Below are positions 21,014 to 29,347 of a stretch of 64,000 nucleotides of DNA, in pieces. The translations under genes and the position numbers were made by a program. The stretch's first letter is position 1, and each line of letters starts with the position of its first letter. Source of the DNA: Hyphomicrobium_A sp963812795 (GTDB taxonomy: Bacteria > Pseudomonadota > Alphaproteobacteria > Rhizobiales > Hyphomicrobiaceae); NCBI GenBank assembly GCA_963812795.1, contig CAWEWG010000007.1:975298-1039297 (forward strand), read 5' to 3'. The notes beneath the pieces were generated by a model. It saw only the letters and a list, made by a program, of their open reading frames with translations. It ran no database searches and was not told the origin of the DNA.

Positions 21014-21808
21014 ATGGTCTCGTTTCTCCAGAACCAATCCCTCTGGCTCTCCGGCGTGCTCCTCGTCGGGCTGACGACCGCGCTGGCCATGCTCGGCCCC
21101 ATTCTGATCCGTCGCTACGTGACGCTCGAGAAGCTAACCGCAAACAATGAGGTCGCCGGATTCAAATTCGCGGTCGTTGGCGTGCTGTATGCTGTCCTGC
21201 TCGCCTTCGCCATCATTGTCGTCTGGGAAAAATTCGACAACGCTGACAACATTGTGGCGCGCGAGGCCGGAGCGGCTACGAACGTCTACCGCCTGTCGTA
21301 TGGCTTGGCCGAGGCGCCCGCGACGTCATTGCGCGCAAGGCTCAGCGCCTATCTCGCAGCCACGATCTCCGACGACTGGCCGGCCATGGAGCACGCGAAC
21401 GAGAGTTCGTCGGCGCGCTTGGCCCTAGATGCCGTCTATGGGTCGGTCCTGGTCTCCTTAACTCCCGAGGTGCGCGACGGCGCTCTGGTAGCAGAGATTT
21501 TGCACCAGCTCGACGTGATCACTCAGGAGCGACGTGCCAGGCTCGTTGCCGCCGATGGCACGGTCCCGGGGGTCATTTGGCCCGTTCTGTTTTGGGGCGC
21601 CGCAGTCACGATCGGGTTCACGTTTTTTTTCGGTACGCAGAACCTGCTGGCCCAGTCTCTCATGACCGGACTGTTGTCCGTCGTGATTTTATCCGGCCTG
21701 TTGATCGTCGTAGTTATCGATCGGCCTTTTTCCGGTGCCGTGACGGTGAAGCCGGATGCACTCGCCAAGGTGCTTGCGGAGTTCGGCAGGACGCCGGCCA
21801 CTCAATAG
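21014..21808 (+). CDS. DUF4239 family membrane protein
   Basis: This 264-residue protein has paired N-terminal membrane segments (LWLSGVLLVGLTTALAMLG and FAVVGVLYAVLLAFAIIVVW), a soluble helical middle, and paired C-terminal segments. The segment EKFDNADNIVAREAGAATNV after the second helix is characteristic of DUF4239, a bestrophin-like family of unknown function. A channel role is possible but unproved. The gene has no obvious partner. Confidence 0.7.
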   Translation: MVSFLQNQSLWLSGVLLVGLTTALAMLGPILIRRYVTLEKLTANNEVAGFKFAVVGVLYAVLLAFAIIVVWEKFDNADNIVAREAGAATNVYRLSYGLAEAPATSLRARLSAYLAATISDDWPAMEHANESSSARLALDAVYGSVLVSLTPEVRDGALVAEILHQLDVITQERRARLVAADGTVPGVIWPVLFWGAAVTIGFTFFFGTQNLLAQSLMTGLLSVVILSGLLIVVVIDRPFSGAVTVKPDALAKVLAEFGRTPATQ

Positions 21809-21857
21809 CGCGGCACGTGGTGGCGCGATCGAACGCGGCCGCAGGTCCGACCGCGCC

Positions 21858-22034
21858 CTAGCGTCCCTGGCCGACGTGCGCCAGGATGGCCCGCGCCAAG
21901 GCGGCGGCGCGCTCCGCCGGCAAGTCGATCGCGGTGACTTCACCCAGCTCGTCGACGAAGATCGCCACCTCCCCATGGCCGCGTTCGGTGACCTCGATCG
22001 AGCCCGTCGTCGTCTTGCACGCGAAGATCGCCAT
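21858..22034 (-). CDS. Small protein of unknown function (58 aa)
   Basis: The product starts MAIFACKTTTGSIEVTERGH and ends with a helix rich in Ala. GAGGAG precedes the ATG at 22034, which makes this start more likely than 22061. The first 40 residues look like a small beta-sheet. No family recognised. It is adjacent to tRNA-Lys. Confidence 0.5.
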   Translation of the reverse strand: MAIFACKTTTGSIEVTERGHGEVAIFVDELGEVTAIDLPAERAAALARAILAHVGQGR

Positions 22035-22071
22035 CACACTCCTCGTCGGGCCGGCAATCACTTGAGAACGT

Positions 22072-22146
22072 TGGTGAGTCCGGATGGGATCGAACCATCG
22101 ACACCCTGATTAAAAGTCAGGTGCTCTACCACTGAGCTACGGACCC
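22072..22146 (-). tRNA. tRNA-Lys (TTT)
   Basis: Acceptor GGGTCCG pairs with CGGACTC (one G-T), the anticodon loop CTTTTAA gives TTT, and the T arm contains GGTTCGATCCC. CCA is encoded at 22072-22074. Confidence 0.95.
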
Positions 22147-22290
22147 TGCCGAAGCCCGTGCTTTTAGGCGGGGCCGGGCGGTGCGGTCAAGGCAACGGGC
22201 GCCGCAGCCGCCATAAGCGCACAACCATCCACCCCTGCGCGCATTGGGCAAATTGGCCGCCGCGCGGGCCATGCGCTAAGAGAGCCGCCC

Positions 22291-23274
22291 ATGGACGACA
22301 GCAGTGCAACGGATCCCGCCGCCGCCAAGGCCGGCGGACGGGTGCTTGCCGCCGCGCAGCCATCGCGCGCGGCGACGCTCGCGGCTGCCGATCGCCTGAA
22401 GGCCATCGGCCTCATGTGTCTCGCCGTCGCCTTCTTCTCCGCCCTCGACACCTCGGCGAAGTATCTGGTGACGCAGGCGCACCTGCCGGTCGTGCAGATC
22501 GTATGGTCGCGCTTCCTCGGCCAATTCCTGATCATGCTGTCGATGCTGAGCGTGCTGCCCGTTTCCGCTTTCCTGCGCACGCGCAAGCTCAAGCTCGAAT
22601 TGCTGCGCTCGTTTCTCATGGTGTCGACGACGGCCGGCAACTTCCTCGCCCTGCGCCACCTGCGCCTCGACCAGACCATCTCGGTCGTGTTCATGGCGCC
22701 GCTCATCGTCGCGCTGCTCGCCGGACCGTTCCTCGGCGAATGGGTCGGCTGGCGGCGCATGGTGGCGATATTCACCGGCTTCATCGGCGTGCTCATCGTC
22801 GTGCATCCGGGCATCGGCGGCCTGCACCCGGCGTTCCTCTTCGCCTTCGCGTCGATGCTCGCCTACGCCTTCTTCATGCTGCTGACGCGCTACCTCGCCG
22901 CCTACGACCCGCCGCTGGTCATGCTGTTCTATTCCGTGCTGCTCGGCGGCTTCGCGCTCGCCCCGTTCGCCCTCTGGGGCTGGGTGTGGCCGCAAACGCT
23001 GGGCCAGTGGCTGATCCTCGCCATGCTCGGCGTGCTCGGCGGCACGGGGCACTATCTCTTCATCCACGCGTATCGACTGGCCCCGGCGTCAACGGTCGCG
23101 CCATTCATCTACATGCAGTTGCTGACCATGGTGATGTTCGGCCTCATCGTCTTCGGCGATGTTCCCGACGTGTGGACGCTGGTTGGCGCCTCGGTGATCG
23201 TCGGCTCGGGCATCTACCTCTTGAACCGCGACCGCCGGCTGCGCGAAGAGGTCGCCGCCGTCGACCCGCTGTGA
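22291..23274 (+). CDS. EamA-type drug/metabolite transporter
   Basis: This 327-residue inner-membrane protein has ten predicted helices in two EamA repeats. The first begins LKAIGLMCLAVAFFSALDTSAKYL, and the second includes LGGTGHYLFIHAYRLAPAS near residue 250. Proteins of this family export small metabolites or amino-acid derivatives; the substrate is not predictable. The N-terminal 35 residues are polar and Ala-rich. Its stop is 20 bp before the left inverted repeat that borders the GIY-YIG gene. Confidence 0.88.
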   Translation: MDDSSATDPAAAKAGGRVLAAAQPSRAATLAAADRLKAIGLMCLAVAFFSALDTSAKYLVTQAHLPVVQIVWSRFLGQFLIMLSMLSVLPVSAFLRTRKLKLELLRSFLMVSTTAGNFLALRHLRLDQTISVVFMAPLIVALLAGPFLGEWVGWRRMVAIFTGFIGVLIVVHPGIGGLHPAFLFAFASMLAYAFFMLLTRYLAAYDPPLVMLFYSVLLGGFALAPFALWGWVWPQTLGQWLILAMLGVLGGTGHYLFIHAYRLAPASTVAPFIYMQLLTMVMFGLIVFGDVPDVWTLVGASVIVGSGIYLLNRDRRLREEVAAVDPL

Positions 23275-23294
23275 CCATCCTCCCGACGACTAAA

Positions 23295-23326
23295 ACCGTC
23301 ATGGCCGCGGAGGCGGCCATCCACGC
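23295..23326. repeat. Left 32-bp inverted repeat beside the GIY-YIG gene
   Basis: This segment is the reverse complement of 23744-23775 with one mismatch in 32 bases. Each arm is itself a hairpin (TGGCCGC with GCGGCCA). The two arms enclose only the GIY-YIG nuclease gene. Similar GTCATGGCC...GGCCATCCACGC elements are common in Rhizobiales genomes. Confidence 0.8.
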
Positions 23327-23389
23327 CAGGTTGCGATGAATACGTCAGTGCGCGAGAATCGCCGCGATCCCGCGACCGGCGAGAGCGCG

Positions 23390-23728
23390 ATGAAAGAACC
23401 CTGCGTCTATATCGCCGCGAGCAAACGCGACGGGGCACTCTACATCGGAGTTACCGGCGACCTGCACGACCGCATGGCCATACACGACCAGGGGCTCGTC
23501 GAAGGTTTCATCAAGAAGTACGGTGTGAAGTCGCTCGTGTACTACGAGTTCCACGATACGTTCGAGGCCGCCATTCGCCGCGAAAGCCAACTGAAGAAGT
23601 GGCGCCGCGCCTGGAAGATCCGCCTGATCGAGAGCATGAATCCCGAGTGGACCAATCTCTTCGATCCCGACAGCGGAGAAATACGCGGCGGCCCTGCGGA
23701 TACGGCGCGACTAGACACTTCGACGTAG
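23390..23728 (+). CDS. GIY-YIG family nuclease
   Basis: This 112-residue protein is a single GIY-YIG endonuclease domain of the UPF0213/YhbQ-like short type. It shows CVYIAASKRDGALYIGVTGD at residues 5-24, with Tyr7 and Tyr18 in the two signature strands and Arg28 of the catalytic helix, and an Arg/Lys-rich segment QLKKWRRAWKIRLIE typical of the family. It is flanked by near-perfect 32-bp inverted repeats. The start at 23390 (MKEPCVYI) is chosen because the conserved domain begins there. A role in moving or processing the flanking repeats is an inference from context. Confidence 0.85.
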   Translation: MKEPCVYIAASKRDGALYIGVTGDLHDRMAIHDQGLVEGFIKKYGVKSLVYYEFHDTFEAAIRRESQLKKWRRAWKIRLIESMNPEWTNLFDPDSGEIRGGPADTARLDTST

Positions 23729-23743
23729 TGAGCGGTGTGATTT

Positions 23744-23775
23744 GCGTGGATGGCCGCCTGCGCGGCCATGACGGT
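23744..23775. repeat. Right 32-bp inverted repeat beside the GIY-YIG gene
   Basis: It mirrors 23295-23326 at 31 of 32 positions. It lies 16 bp after the GIY-YIG stop and 20 bp before the tgt stop, and may also act as a hairpin at both 3' ends. Confidence 0.8.
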
Positions 23776-23794
23776 GGTGAGGCAGCCTCGGCGG

Positions 23795-24929
23795 TTACCC
23801 GTCCCCGTCCATGCGGGCGAGGGTTTCCTCGGCCCAGGCGGCAAAGCGGCCTTCCTCGATGGCGAGGCGCATCGCCGCCATCAGCTCCTGGTAGAACGCC
23901 GTATTCACCCACGACAGCAGCATGGCGCCGAGGTACTCGCCCGACTTGACGAGGTGGTGCAGGTAGGCGCGTGAATAATCCCGCGCCGCCGGGCACGCGC
24001 TCTGCGGATCGAGCGGCGCTGGATCCTCGGCATGCTTGGCGTTGCGCAGGTTGACCTTGCCGTTCCAGGTGAAGGCGAGGCCGTGGCGGCCGTTGCGCGT
24101 CGGCAGCACGCAGTCGAACATGTCGACGCCGCGCGCCACCGACTTGATGAGGTCCGACGGCGAGCCGACGCCCATCAGATAGCGCGGCCTGTCCGTCGGC
24201 AGGATGGGCAACACGCCATCGAGCGTCGCCAGCATCAGCTCCTGGCCCTCGCCGACGGCGAGGCCGCCGATGCCGTAGCCGGGGAAATCCATGCCGACCA
24301 GCGCTTCCGCCGAGCGGCGGCGCAGGCCGGCATCGACGCCCCCCTGCACGATGCCGAACAGCGCCTGCCCCGGCGCGGCCCGCGCTGGCGAAGGCGACGC
24401 GCGCGCGCTCGGCCCAGCGCAGCGACAGCTCCATGGCGCGCTCGGCCTCCTTCTGCTCGGCCGGCAATTCGATGCACTCGTCGAGCTGCATCTGGATGTC
24501 GGCGCCGAGCAGGCACTGGATCTCGACCGCCCGCTCCGGCGTCAGCATGTGGCGGCTGCCGTCGATGTGCGAGGCAAAGCGCACGCCCTCCTCGCTCATC
24601 TCGCGGATCTTGGAGAGCGACATCACCTGGAAGCCGCCGCTGTCGGTGAGGATCGGGCCGTCCCAGCGCATGAAGGCATGCAGGCCGCCGAGGCGGGCGA
24701 CGCGCTCGGCGCCGGGGCGCAGCATCAGGTGATAGGTGTTGGCGAGGACGATGTCGGCGCCGGCCGCCTTCACCTGGTCGAAGTAGAGCGCCTTGACGGT
24801 GGCGGCGGTGCCGACCGGCATGAACGCCGGCGTGCGGATGAGCCCATGCGGCGTCGTCACCGTGCCGCGGCGCGCGGCACCGTCCTGCGCCAAGAGCTCG
24901 AACCCAAACCTCGCCACGCGTTCCTGCAT
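23795..24929 (-). CDS. tgt: tRNA-guanine transglycosylase (one frameshift)
   Basis: Tgt swaps guanine 34 of certain tRNAs for preQ1 in queuosine synthesis. The product has about 378 residues in two frames, shifting between about 24345 and 24390. The N-terminal part has the catalytic SGGFQVMSLSK region. The C-terminal part has DMFDCVLPTRNGRHG with the nucleophile Asp. Of the usual zinc cysteines only one is obvious (SACPAARDYSRAYLHHL); I recall this reduced pattern in other alphaproteobacterial Tgt proteins. It follows queA on the same strand, separated by a repeat element. Confidence 0.92.
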
Positions 24930-24951
24930 CGTCGCTCTCTAGCTCGTGCTT

Positions 24952-25107
24952 CTGTCATCCCGGAAGCCGCAGCGCATGCGGAGGCTATCCGGGATCCGGC
25001 GAATGAACAGTCTTAGACACCGCTGGTTTAGACGATCATGTCCTTCGGCAAGCCTTACGCTGGATCCCGGCTCTGCGGTCGCTCCGCTCGCTCGGCCGGG
25101 ATGACAG
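24952..25107 (+). repeat. Composite 156-bp palindromic repeat, copy 1
   Basis: The element starts CTGTCATCCCGG and ends CCGGGATGACAG, so its ends are inverted. Inside it has two imperfect hairpins (CCCGGAAGCC with GGCTATCCGGG, and GGATCCCGGC with GGCCGGGAT). A second copy with the same ends and orientation lies at 39994-40142. It resembles rhizobial intergenic mosaic (RIME-like) elements. It overlaps the last 53 bases of the queA reading frame. Confidence 0.75.
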
Positions 25108-26186
25108 AAACTCGTTCGGAAGGAAACAGCAGCGAGGCGTCGCCGTAGGAATAGAAGCGGTAGCCGGAGCGAATAGCGTGGCGATAGGCCGCCTGCATAC
25201 GCTCGAGCCCGGCGAATGCCGCCACCAGCATGAACAGCGTCGAGCGCGGCAGGTGGAAGTTGGTCATCAGGATATCGACGGCGCGGAACGCGTAGCCGGG
25301 CGTGATGAAGATGTCGGTGGCGCCGTTGAAAGGTTGTAGCTCGCCCGACCGGGCGGCGGTTTCCAAAAGGCGCAGCGACGTGGTGCCGACGGCGACAATG
25401 CGCCCGCCGCCGCGCGCGCACGGCGTTGAGCGCCGCCGCCGTCTCGGCGGATATCTCGCCGCTCTCGAAGTGCATCTTGTGGCCGGCGGTGTCGTCGGCC
25501 TTCACCGGCAGGAACGTGCCGGCGCCGACGTGCAGCGTCACGAAGTGGCGCGCAATGCCGCGCTGATCCAGCGCCGCCATCAGCTCCGGCGTGAAGTGGA
25601 GGCCCGCCGTCGGCGCCGCGACGGCGCCGTCGTGCGCCGCGTAGATGGTCTGGTAGTCGGCACGGTCGGCCGTCTCGACGCCGCGGCGGCCGGCGATGTA
25701 CGGCGGCAGGGGCATCTGACCCACGGCGGCAATCGCCGCATCGAGATCGGGGCCCGACAGATCAAAGCCGATCTCCACTTCGCCGTTGTCGCCGCGTGCG
25801 ACGACGGTGGCATCGAGCGCACCCGCAAGGCACATGCTGCCGTCGTGGCCGAAGTGCAGCCGGTCGCCCTCCTGCAGGCGCTTGGCCGGCCGCGCCAGCG
25901 CCAACCAACGGTTGGCGGCGAGCCGTTCGATCAGCGTCACGGCGACGTTGGCACTCAGGTCGCCGCGCCGGCGCACCCCCTCCAGCGCCGCGGGAATGAC
26001 GCGCGTGTCGTTGAACACCAGCGCGTCGCCTTCGCGCAGCAGCGCGGGAAGGTCGCGCACGCCGCGATCGGCGAACGGCGTCTCGCCCGCCGGCACGACG
26101 AGCAGCCGCGCGGCATCGCGCGGGCTCACCGGATGCAGCGCGATGCGCTCCTCCGGCAACGCGAAATCGAACAGATCGGTGCGCAT
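25055..26186 (-). CDS. queA: S-adenosylmethionine:tRNA ribosyltransferase-isomerase (one frameshift)
   Basis: QueA transfers the ribosyl part of SAM to preQ1-tRNA to form epoxyqueuosine. The product begins MRTDLFDFALPEERIALHP and contains ALVFNDTRVIPAAL, AAPTAGLHFTPEL and the LHVGAGTFLPVK segment. After one frameshift near 25410 it continues as FITPGYAFRAVDILMTNFHL and SGYRFYSYGDASLLF. The natural end should be near this point; the last 15 or so codons are read from the 156-bp repeat. The start overlaps the stop of the upstream YdcZ-like gene by one base. Confidence 0.92.
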
Positions 26187-26632
26187 CAGTAGAGGCGGAT
26201 CAGCAGCGCGCCGGTGAGCAGCAGGATGGCGCCGCCCACCCTTCCCAGCGTCAGCTCGCGCACCGCCAGGTCGAAATAACCCAAGCGGTCGAGCAGCAGC
26301 CCGGCGAGCAATTGCCCGGCGACGATGAAGGCCATGGTGGCGGCGGCGCCGAGCTTCGGCGTCAGAATGAGCGCGCAGGTGACGAAGATGGCGCCGAGGC
26401 AACCGCCGGCGAGAAACATCCACAGCGGCGGGACGCGCCAGGCAATCGTAATCCCCTGCGCCTGCGACAGCACCAGCGTGATGAGGATCAGCACCACCGA
26501 TCCGGCGACAAAGGAAGCCGCCGCCGCGGCGACCGGCATGCCAAGGCCGCGCGCCAATTGCGCGTTGATCGGCCCCTGCAGCGCGATCAGCGCGCCGGCC
26601 AGGATGCCGACCACCGACCAGACGATCCCCAT
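26186..26632 (-). CDS. DMT-superfamily membrane protein (YdcZ/DUF606-like)
   Basis: This 148-residue protein has five hydrophobic helices and starts MGIVWSVVGILAGALIALQG. It corresponds to one half of an EamA-like transporter and so probably works as a dimer. The segment NAQLARGLGMPVAAAAASFVAG and the late RVGGAILLLTGALLI fit the DUF606/YdcZ family. Its stop TGA shares a base with the queA start, so the two are coupled. Substrate unknown. Confidence 0.8.
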   Translation of the reverse strand: MGIVWSVVGILAGALIALQGPINAQLARGLGMPVAAAAASFVAGSVVLILITLVLSQAQGITIAWRVPPLWMFLAGGCLGAIFVTCALILTPKLGAAATMAFIVAGQLLAGLLLDRLGYFDLAVRELTLGRVGGAILLLTGALLIRLY

Positions 26633-26658
26633 GTTGCGCTCCTCCGACTGCGCGGGCG

Positions 26659-27036
26659 CTAGCCGCGCTGGCTGAACATTTCCCAGATGCCGGCCACCGA
26701 CAGCAGCAGCCAGCCGATGATCATCGTCGTGCCACCGATCGGCGCCGCCATGGGAAACAGGCGCACGCTCCACAGGGTGCGCGCGGCGATGTCGCCGGAG
26801 AACAGCGTCGCGCCGGCGAGCAGCACCAGCGCCGCCAGCAGGAACGCACCCGGGTGCTCGGCGCGCGTCGCCACGGCGATGATCGCCGCCGCGGCCGCCG
26901 CATGCATGATGAGGAGGTAGGCGGGCGGCGTCAGCGCCGCCATGTCGTTGCCGTGCGCACCCGCCGCGGCGAGGCCGACACCGGCAGCACCGGCAAGGCC
27001 CGCATAGATCAGGAGCACTGCTGCAAGCTGCACCAC
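26659..27036 (-). CDS. DUF423 family membrane protein
   Basis: A 125-residue protein with four membrane segments. The family signatures are GAHG near residue 27, FSGDIAART near 79 and LFPMAAPIGGTTMIIGWLLL near 93-112. Members such as E. coli YgdD have no defined role. It lies in the run of minus-strand genes between cyclophilin and queA, likely one operon because the gaps are under 30 bp. Confidence 0.85.
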   Translation of the reverse strand: MVQLAAVLLIYAGLAGAAGVGLAAAGAHGNDMAALTPPAYLLIMHAAAAAAIIAVATRAEHPGAFLLAALVLLAGATLFSGDIAARTLWSVRLFPMAAPIGGTTMIIGWLLLSVAGIWEMFSQRG

Positions 27037-27048
27037 GGTTGCGTCTCC

Positions 27049-27516
27049 TTATGCGTCGGCGCCGACCTTCACCGAGACCATCTTGTCGGGATCGCGCACC
27101 GGCTCGCCGCGCTTGATCTTGTCGACGTTCTCCATGCCCTCGATGACCTTGCCCCACACCGTGTACTGCTTGTCGAGGAAGCTGGCGTCGTCGAAGACGA
27201 TGAAGAACTGGCTGTTGGCGCTGTCGGGCGACGACGAGCGCGCCATCGAGCACACGCCGCGCACGTGCGGCTCGGCGTTGAACTCGGCCTTGAGGTTGGG
27301 ATAGCTCGAGCCACCCGTGCCGGTGCCCTTGGGGCAGCCGGTCTGCGCCATGAACCCGTCGATGACGCGATGAAACGCGATGCCGTTGTAGAAACCTTCG
27401 CGCGCCAGCTGCTTGATGCGCTCGACGTGCTTGGGGGCGAGGTCGGGGCGCAGCTCGATGACGACGCGGCCCTTGGTCGTTTCGATGACGAGCGTGTTCT
27501 CCGGATCGGCGGCCAT
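27049..27516 (-). CDS. ppiB: Cyclophilin-type peptidyl-prolyl isomerase, cytoplasmic
   Basis: This 155-residue protein has no signal peptide. The cyclophilin core includes FYNGIAFHRVIDGFMAQTG (with the catalytic Arg/Phe region), SANSQFFIVFDDASFLD and YTVWGKVIEGMENVDKI. It catalyses proline isomerisation during folding. GGAGAA precedes the ATG. It lies upstream of the DUF423 gene, and a second cyclophilin with a lipoprotein signal is encoded just upstream (27940-28494). The paired arrangement is common in alphaproteobacteria. Confidence 0.93.
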   Translation of the reverse strand: MAADPENTLVIETTKGRVVIELRPDLAPKHVERIKQLAREGFYNGIAFHRVIDGFMAQTGCPKGTGTGGSSYPNLKAEFNAEPHVRGVCSMARSSSPDSANSQFFIVFDDASFLDKQYTVWGKVIEGMENVDKIKRGEPVRDPDKMVSVKVGADA

Positions 27517-27556
27517 TGTCGGGTTCTCCGTTTTTCTTGGGGGATTGGGTTGAGGG

Positions 27557-27925
27557 TTAGGCGGTCTGCGCCTGGCGCACGTGCCAGCACACGCCGGCGG
27601 GATCTATGATGTGCACCTCGCGGCCCCACGCATAGTCCGTGGGCTCCTTGAGGCGCACGCCGGCAAAGCGCGTCTCCAGCCGCTTGCCGGCGATGTCGTG
27701 CCAGTAGGCGTCGAGGTCGTCGACCTCGAGTGTCAGCATCTGGTTCTTCTGCCACTCCGGCACGTCGATGTCCTGCAGCATGAATGCCGCAGCGCCAAAA
27801 CGCAGCCCCGCTAGACCGCCATTGCGCCATTGGGCCGCAAAGCCGAGCTCGGCGAAGAAGGCGAGCGCCACCTCGAAGTCGGGCCCCGACGGCACGAAGG
27901 GAAGGAGCGCGGAGGCTTTGACCAT
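27557..27925 (-). CDS. VOC/glyoxalase-fold protein
   Basis: This 122-residue protein begins MVKASALLPFVPSGPDFEVA and ends with REVHIIDPAGVCWHV, the typical strand and metal-ligand region of the vicinal-oxygen-chelate fold. The middle has LQDIDVPEWQKNQMLTLEV. Bleomycin-resistance and glyoxalase-type proteins share this fold; the substrate is unknown. An alternative start, GTG at 27943, overlaps the stop of the upstream cyclophilin by 4 nt and would couple the genes. Neither start has a strong ribosome-binding site. Confidence 0.78.
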   Translation of the reverse strand: MVKASALLPFVPSGPDFEVALAFFAELGFAAQWRNGGLAGLRFGAAAFMLQDIDVPEWQKNQMLTLEVDDLDAYWHDIAGKRLETRFAGVRLKEPTDYAWGREVHIIDPAGVCWHVRQAQTA

Positions 27926-27939
27926 CGATGCCGACGCCG

Positions 27940-28494
27940 TCACTTGGCGTCCGACTTGAGGTACACCTTCTCCATCACGTCGGGCATCACCGGCGGTTCG
28001 CCTTTGGCGATCTTGTCGACGTTGTCCATGCCCTCGATCACCTCGCCCCATATGGTGTACTGGCCGGTTAGGCTCGAGCAGCCGCTATCGTCGAAGCAGA
28101 TGAAGAACTGGCTGTTGGCGCTGTTGGGGTCGCCGGTGCGCGCCGCGCCGACGGTGCCGCGCTTATACGGCTCCGGCGAGAACTCGGCCGGCAGGTCGGG
28201 ATAGTTCGAGCCGCCCGTGCCGGTGCCGGACGGGTCCCCCGTCTGCGCCATGAAGCCACCGATGACGCGGTGGAACTTCTGCCCGTCGTAGAAGCCTTCC
28301 TTGGCCAGCGTCTTGACGCGCTCCACGTGCTTGGGCGCGAGGTCGGGGCGCAGTTTGACCAGCACCTTGCCGTGCTTGGTCTCGATGACGAGGGTGTCGC
28401 TATCCGCGGCGCCGCCGGCGACCTTGGGCTGATCCGAGCAGGCCGCTCCGGCGATGACACAGAGAGCCAGAGCAAGGCATGTCAACATCCGCAT
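27940..28494 (-). CDS. ppiA: Cyclophilin-type peptidyl-prolyl isomerase, lipoprotein
   Basis: This 184-residue protein starts MRMLTCLALALCVIAGAACS, a lipoprotein signal with lipobox AGAAC, so the mature form is probably anchored in the periplasm. The cyclophilin core has FYDGQKFHRVIGGFMAQTG and SANSQFFICFDD, with a Cys-containing insert (DSGCSSLTGQ). It assists folding of envelope proteins. Its stop overlaps the possible GTG start of the VOC gene. The upstream region carries a perfect 22-bp palindrome at 28608-28629. Confidence 0.92.
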   Translation of the reverse strand: MRMLTCLALALCVIAGAACSDQPKVAGGAADSDTLVIETKHGKVLVKLRPDLAPKHVERVKTLAKEGFYDGQKFHRVIGGFMAQTGDPSGTGTGGSNYPDLPAEFSPEPYKRGTVGAARTGDPNSANSQFFICFDDSGCSSLTGQYTIWGEVIEGMDNVDKIAKGEPPVMPDVMEKVYLKSDAK

Positions 28495-28607
28495 GACGCG
28501 TCCCTTCCCGTTTCTTCGCAATGGACTGTGATGGGCCGCGCTGTGCGCCGGCCGTTGTGGAGGCGCATTCTTACCGCCCCGGCGGCCAACCCTGCAACTT
28601 ACGAACG

Positions 28608-28629
28608 CTATCGCGACCGGTCGCGATAG
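28608..28629. promoter_or_regulatory. Perfect 22-bp palindrome, candidate operator
   Basis: The half-site CTATCGCGACC is followed immediately by its reverse complement, with no loop. It lies between the coaD stop and the lipoprotein cyclophilin start, about 114 bp upstream of the latter. A gapless palindrome suits a dimeric regulator better than a hairpin. No regulator gene is adjacent. Confidence 0.45.
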
Positions 28630-28702
28630 TGGGGAATACGGAGGGTCTAGGTCGTCCCTCGCTAAAGCGGAAGGAAATAGAAAGCGTTGTCGTCGCTTCG
28701 CT

Positions 28703-29197
28703 CTACGCCTTCTTGGCCTTGAGGCGCTGCGCCACGGCGGGCGACACGAACGAGGAGGCGTCGCCCCCCATGAGCGCGATCTGGCGCACGAGATTGGCCG
28801 CGATGTGCCGCACACCCGGCGCGGCGCCGACGAACACGGTCTCGATGCCCGGTGCCATGGCCGCGTTCATGCTAGCCATCTGCATTTCATAGTCGAAGTC
28901 GGTGGCATCGCGCAGCCCGCGCACGATGACGGCCGCACCGGCTGCACGCGCGGCTTCCACGGCGAGGCCAGAAAAGGTGACGATGTCGATGGCAGTGCCG
29001 GACATGGCGGCGATCGGCTTGATCTCGGCCTGCAGCATGGCGATGCGGTCGTCGGCCGAGAACAGCGGCTGCTTGGTATCGTGTACGCCGACACCGATGA
29101 CGAGCTTGTCGACGAGCCGGCAGGCGCGCGCGATGACGTCGGTGTGCCCGAGCGTCACGGGGTCGAACGATCCGGGATAGAAGCCGAGACGTTTCAT
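28703..29197 (-). CDS. coaD: Phosphopantetheine adenylyltransferase
   Basis: CoaD makes dephospho-CoA from 4'-phosphopantetheine and ATP. It has 164 residues, with the nucleotidyltransferase motif TLGH at residues 15-18 in GSFDPVTLGHTD, the Lys/Arg segment RGLRDATDFDYEMQMASMN and the C-terminal SSFVSPAVA. Length and order of motifs match the family. It lies between gyrA and the cyclophilins, as is usual in rhizobial genomes, but a diguanylate cyclase gene is placed between coaD and gyrA here. Confidence 0.95.
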   Translation of the reverse strand: MKRLGFYPGSFDPVTLGHTDVIARACRLVDKLVIGVGVHDTKQPLFSADDRIAMLQAEIKPIAAMSGTAIDIVTFSGLAVEAARAAGAAVIVRGLRDATDFDYEMQMASMNAAMAPGIETVFVGAAPGVRHIAANLVRQIALMGGDASSFVSPAVAQRLKAKKA

Positions 29198-29347
29198 GGC
29201 TGGAGGCGGCCTCGAGTTGCAGGGCCGCCTTTCTTATCGTGTGTGCACGGCCTCGAACAACTGCCTATCGCATCGCCGTAAACAAATGCGCTGCGGGCGC
29301 CCGCTCCACGCGGTCGGATATCGGCCTAGATCCCCTGATGCGGGCCG

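Noticed and set aside
20877..21143. Minus-strand frame ending VAILIDELG, resembling the 58-residue protein at 21858
   Set aside because: Only about eight residues are alike and there is no supporting start. Chance similarity is sufficient.
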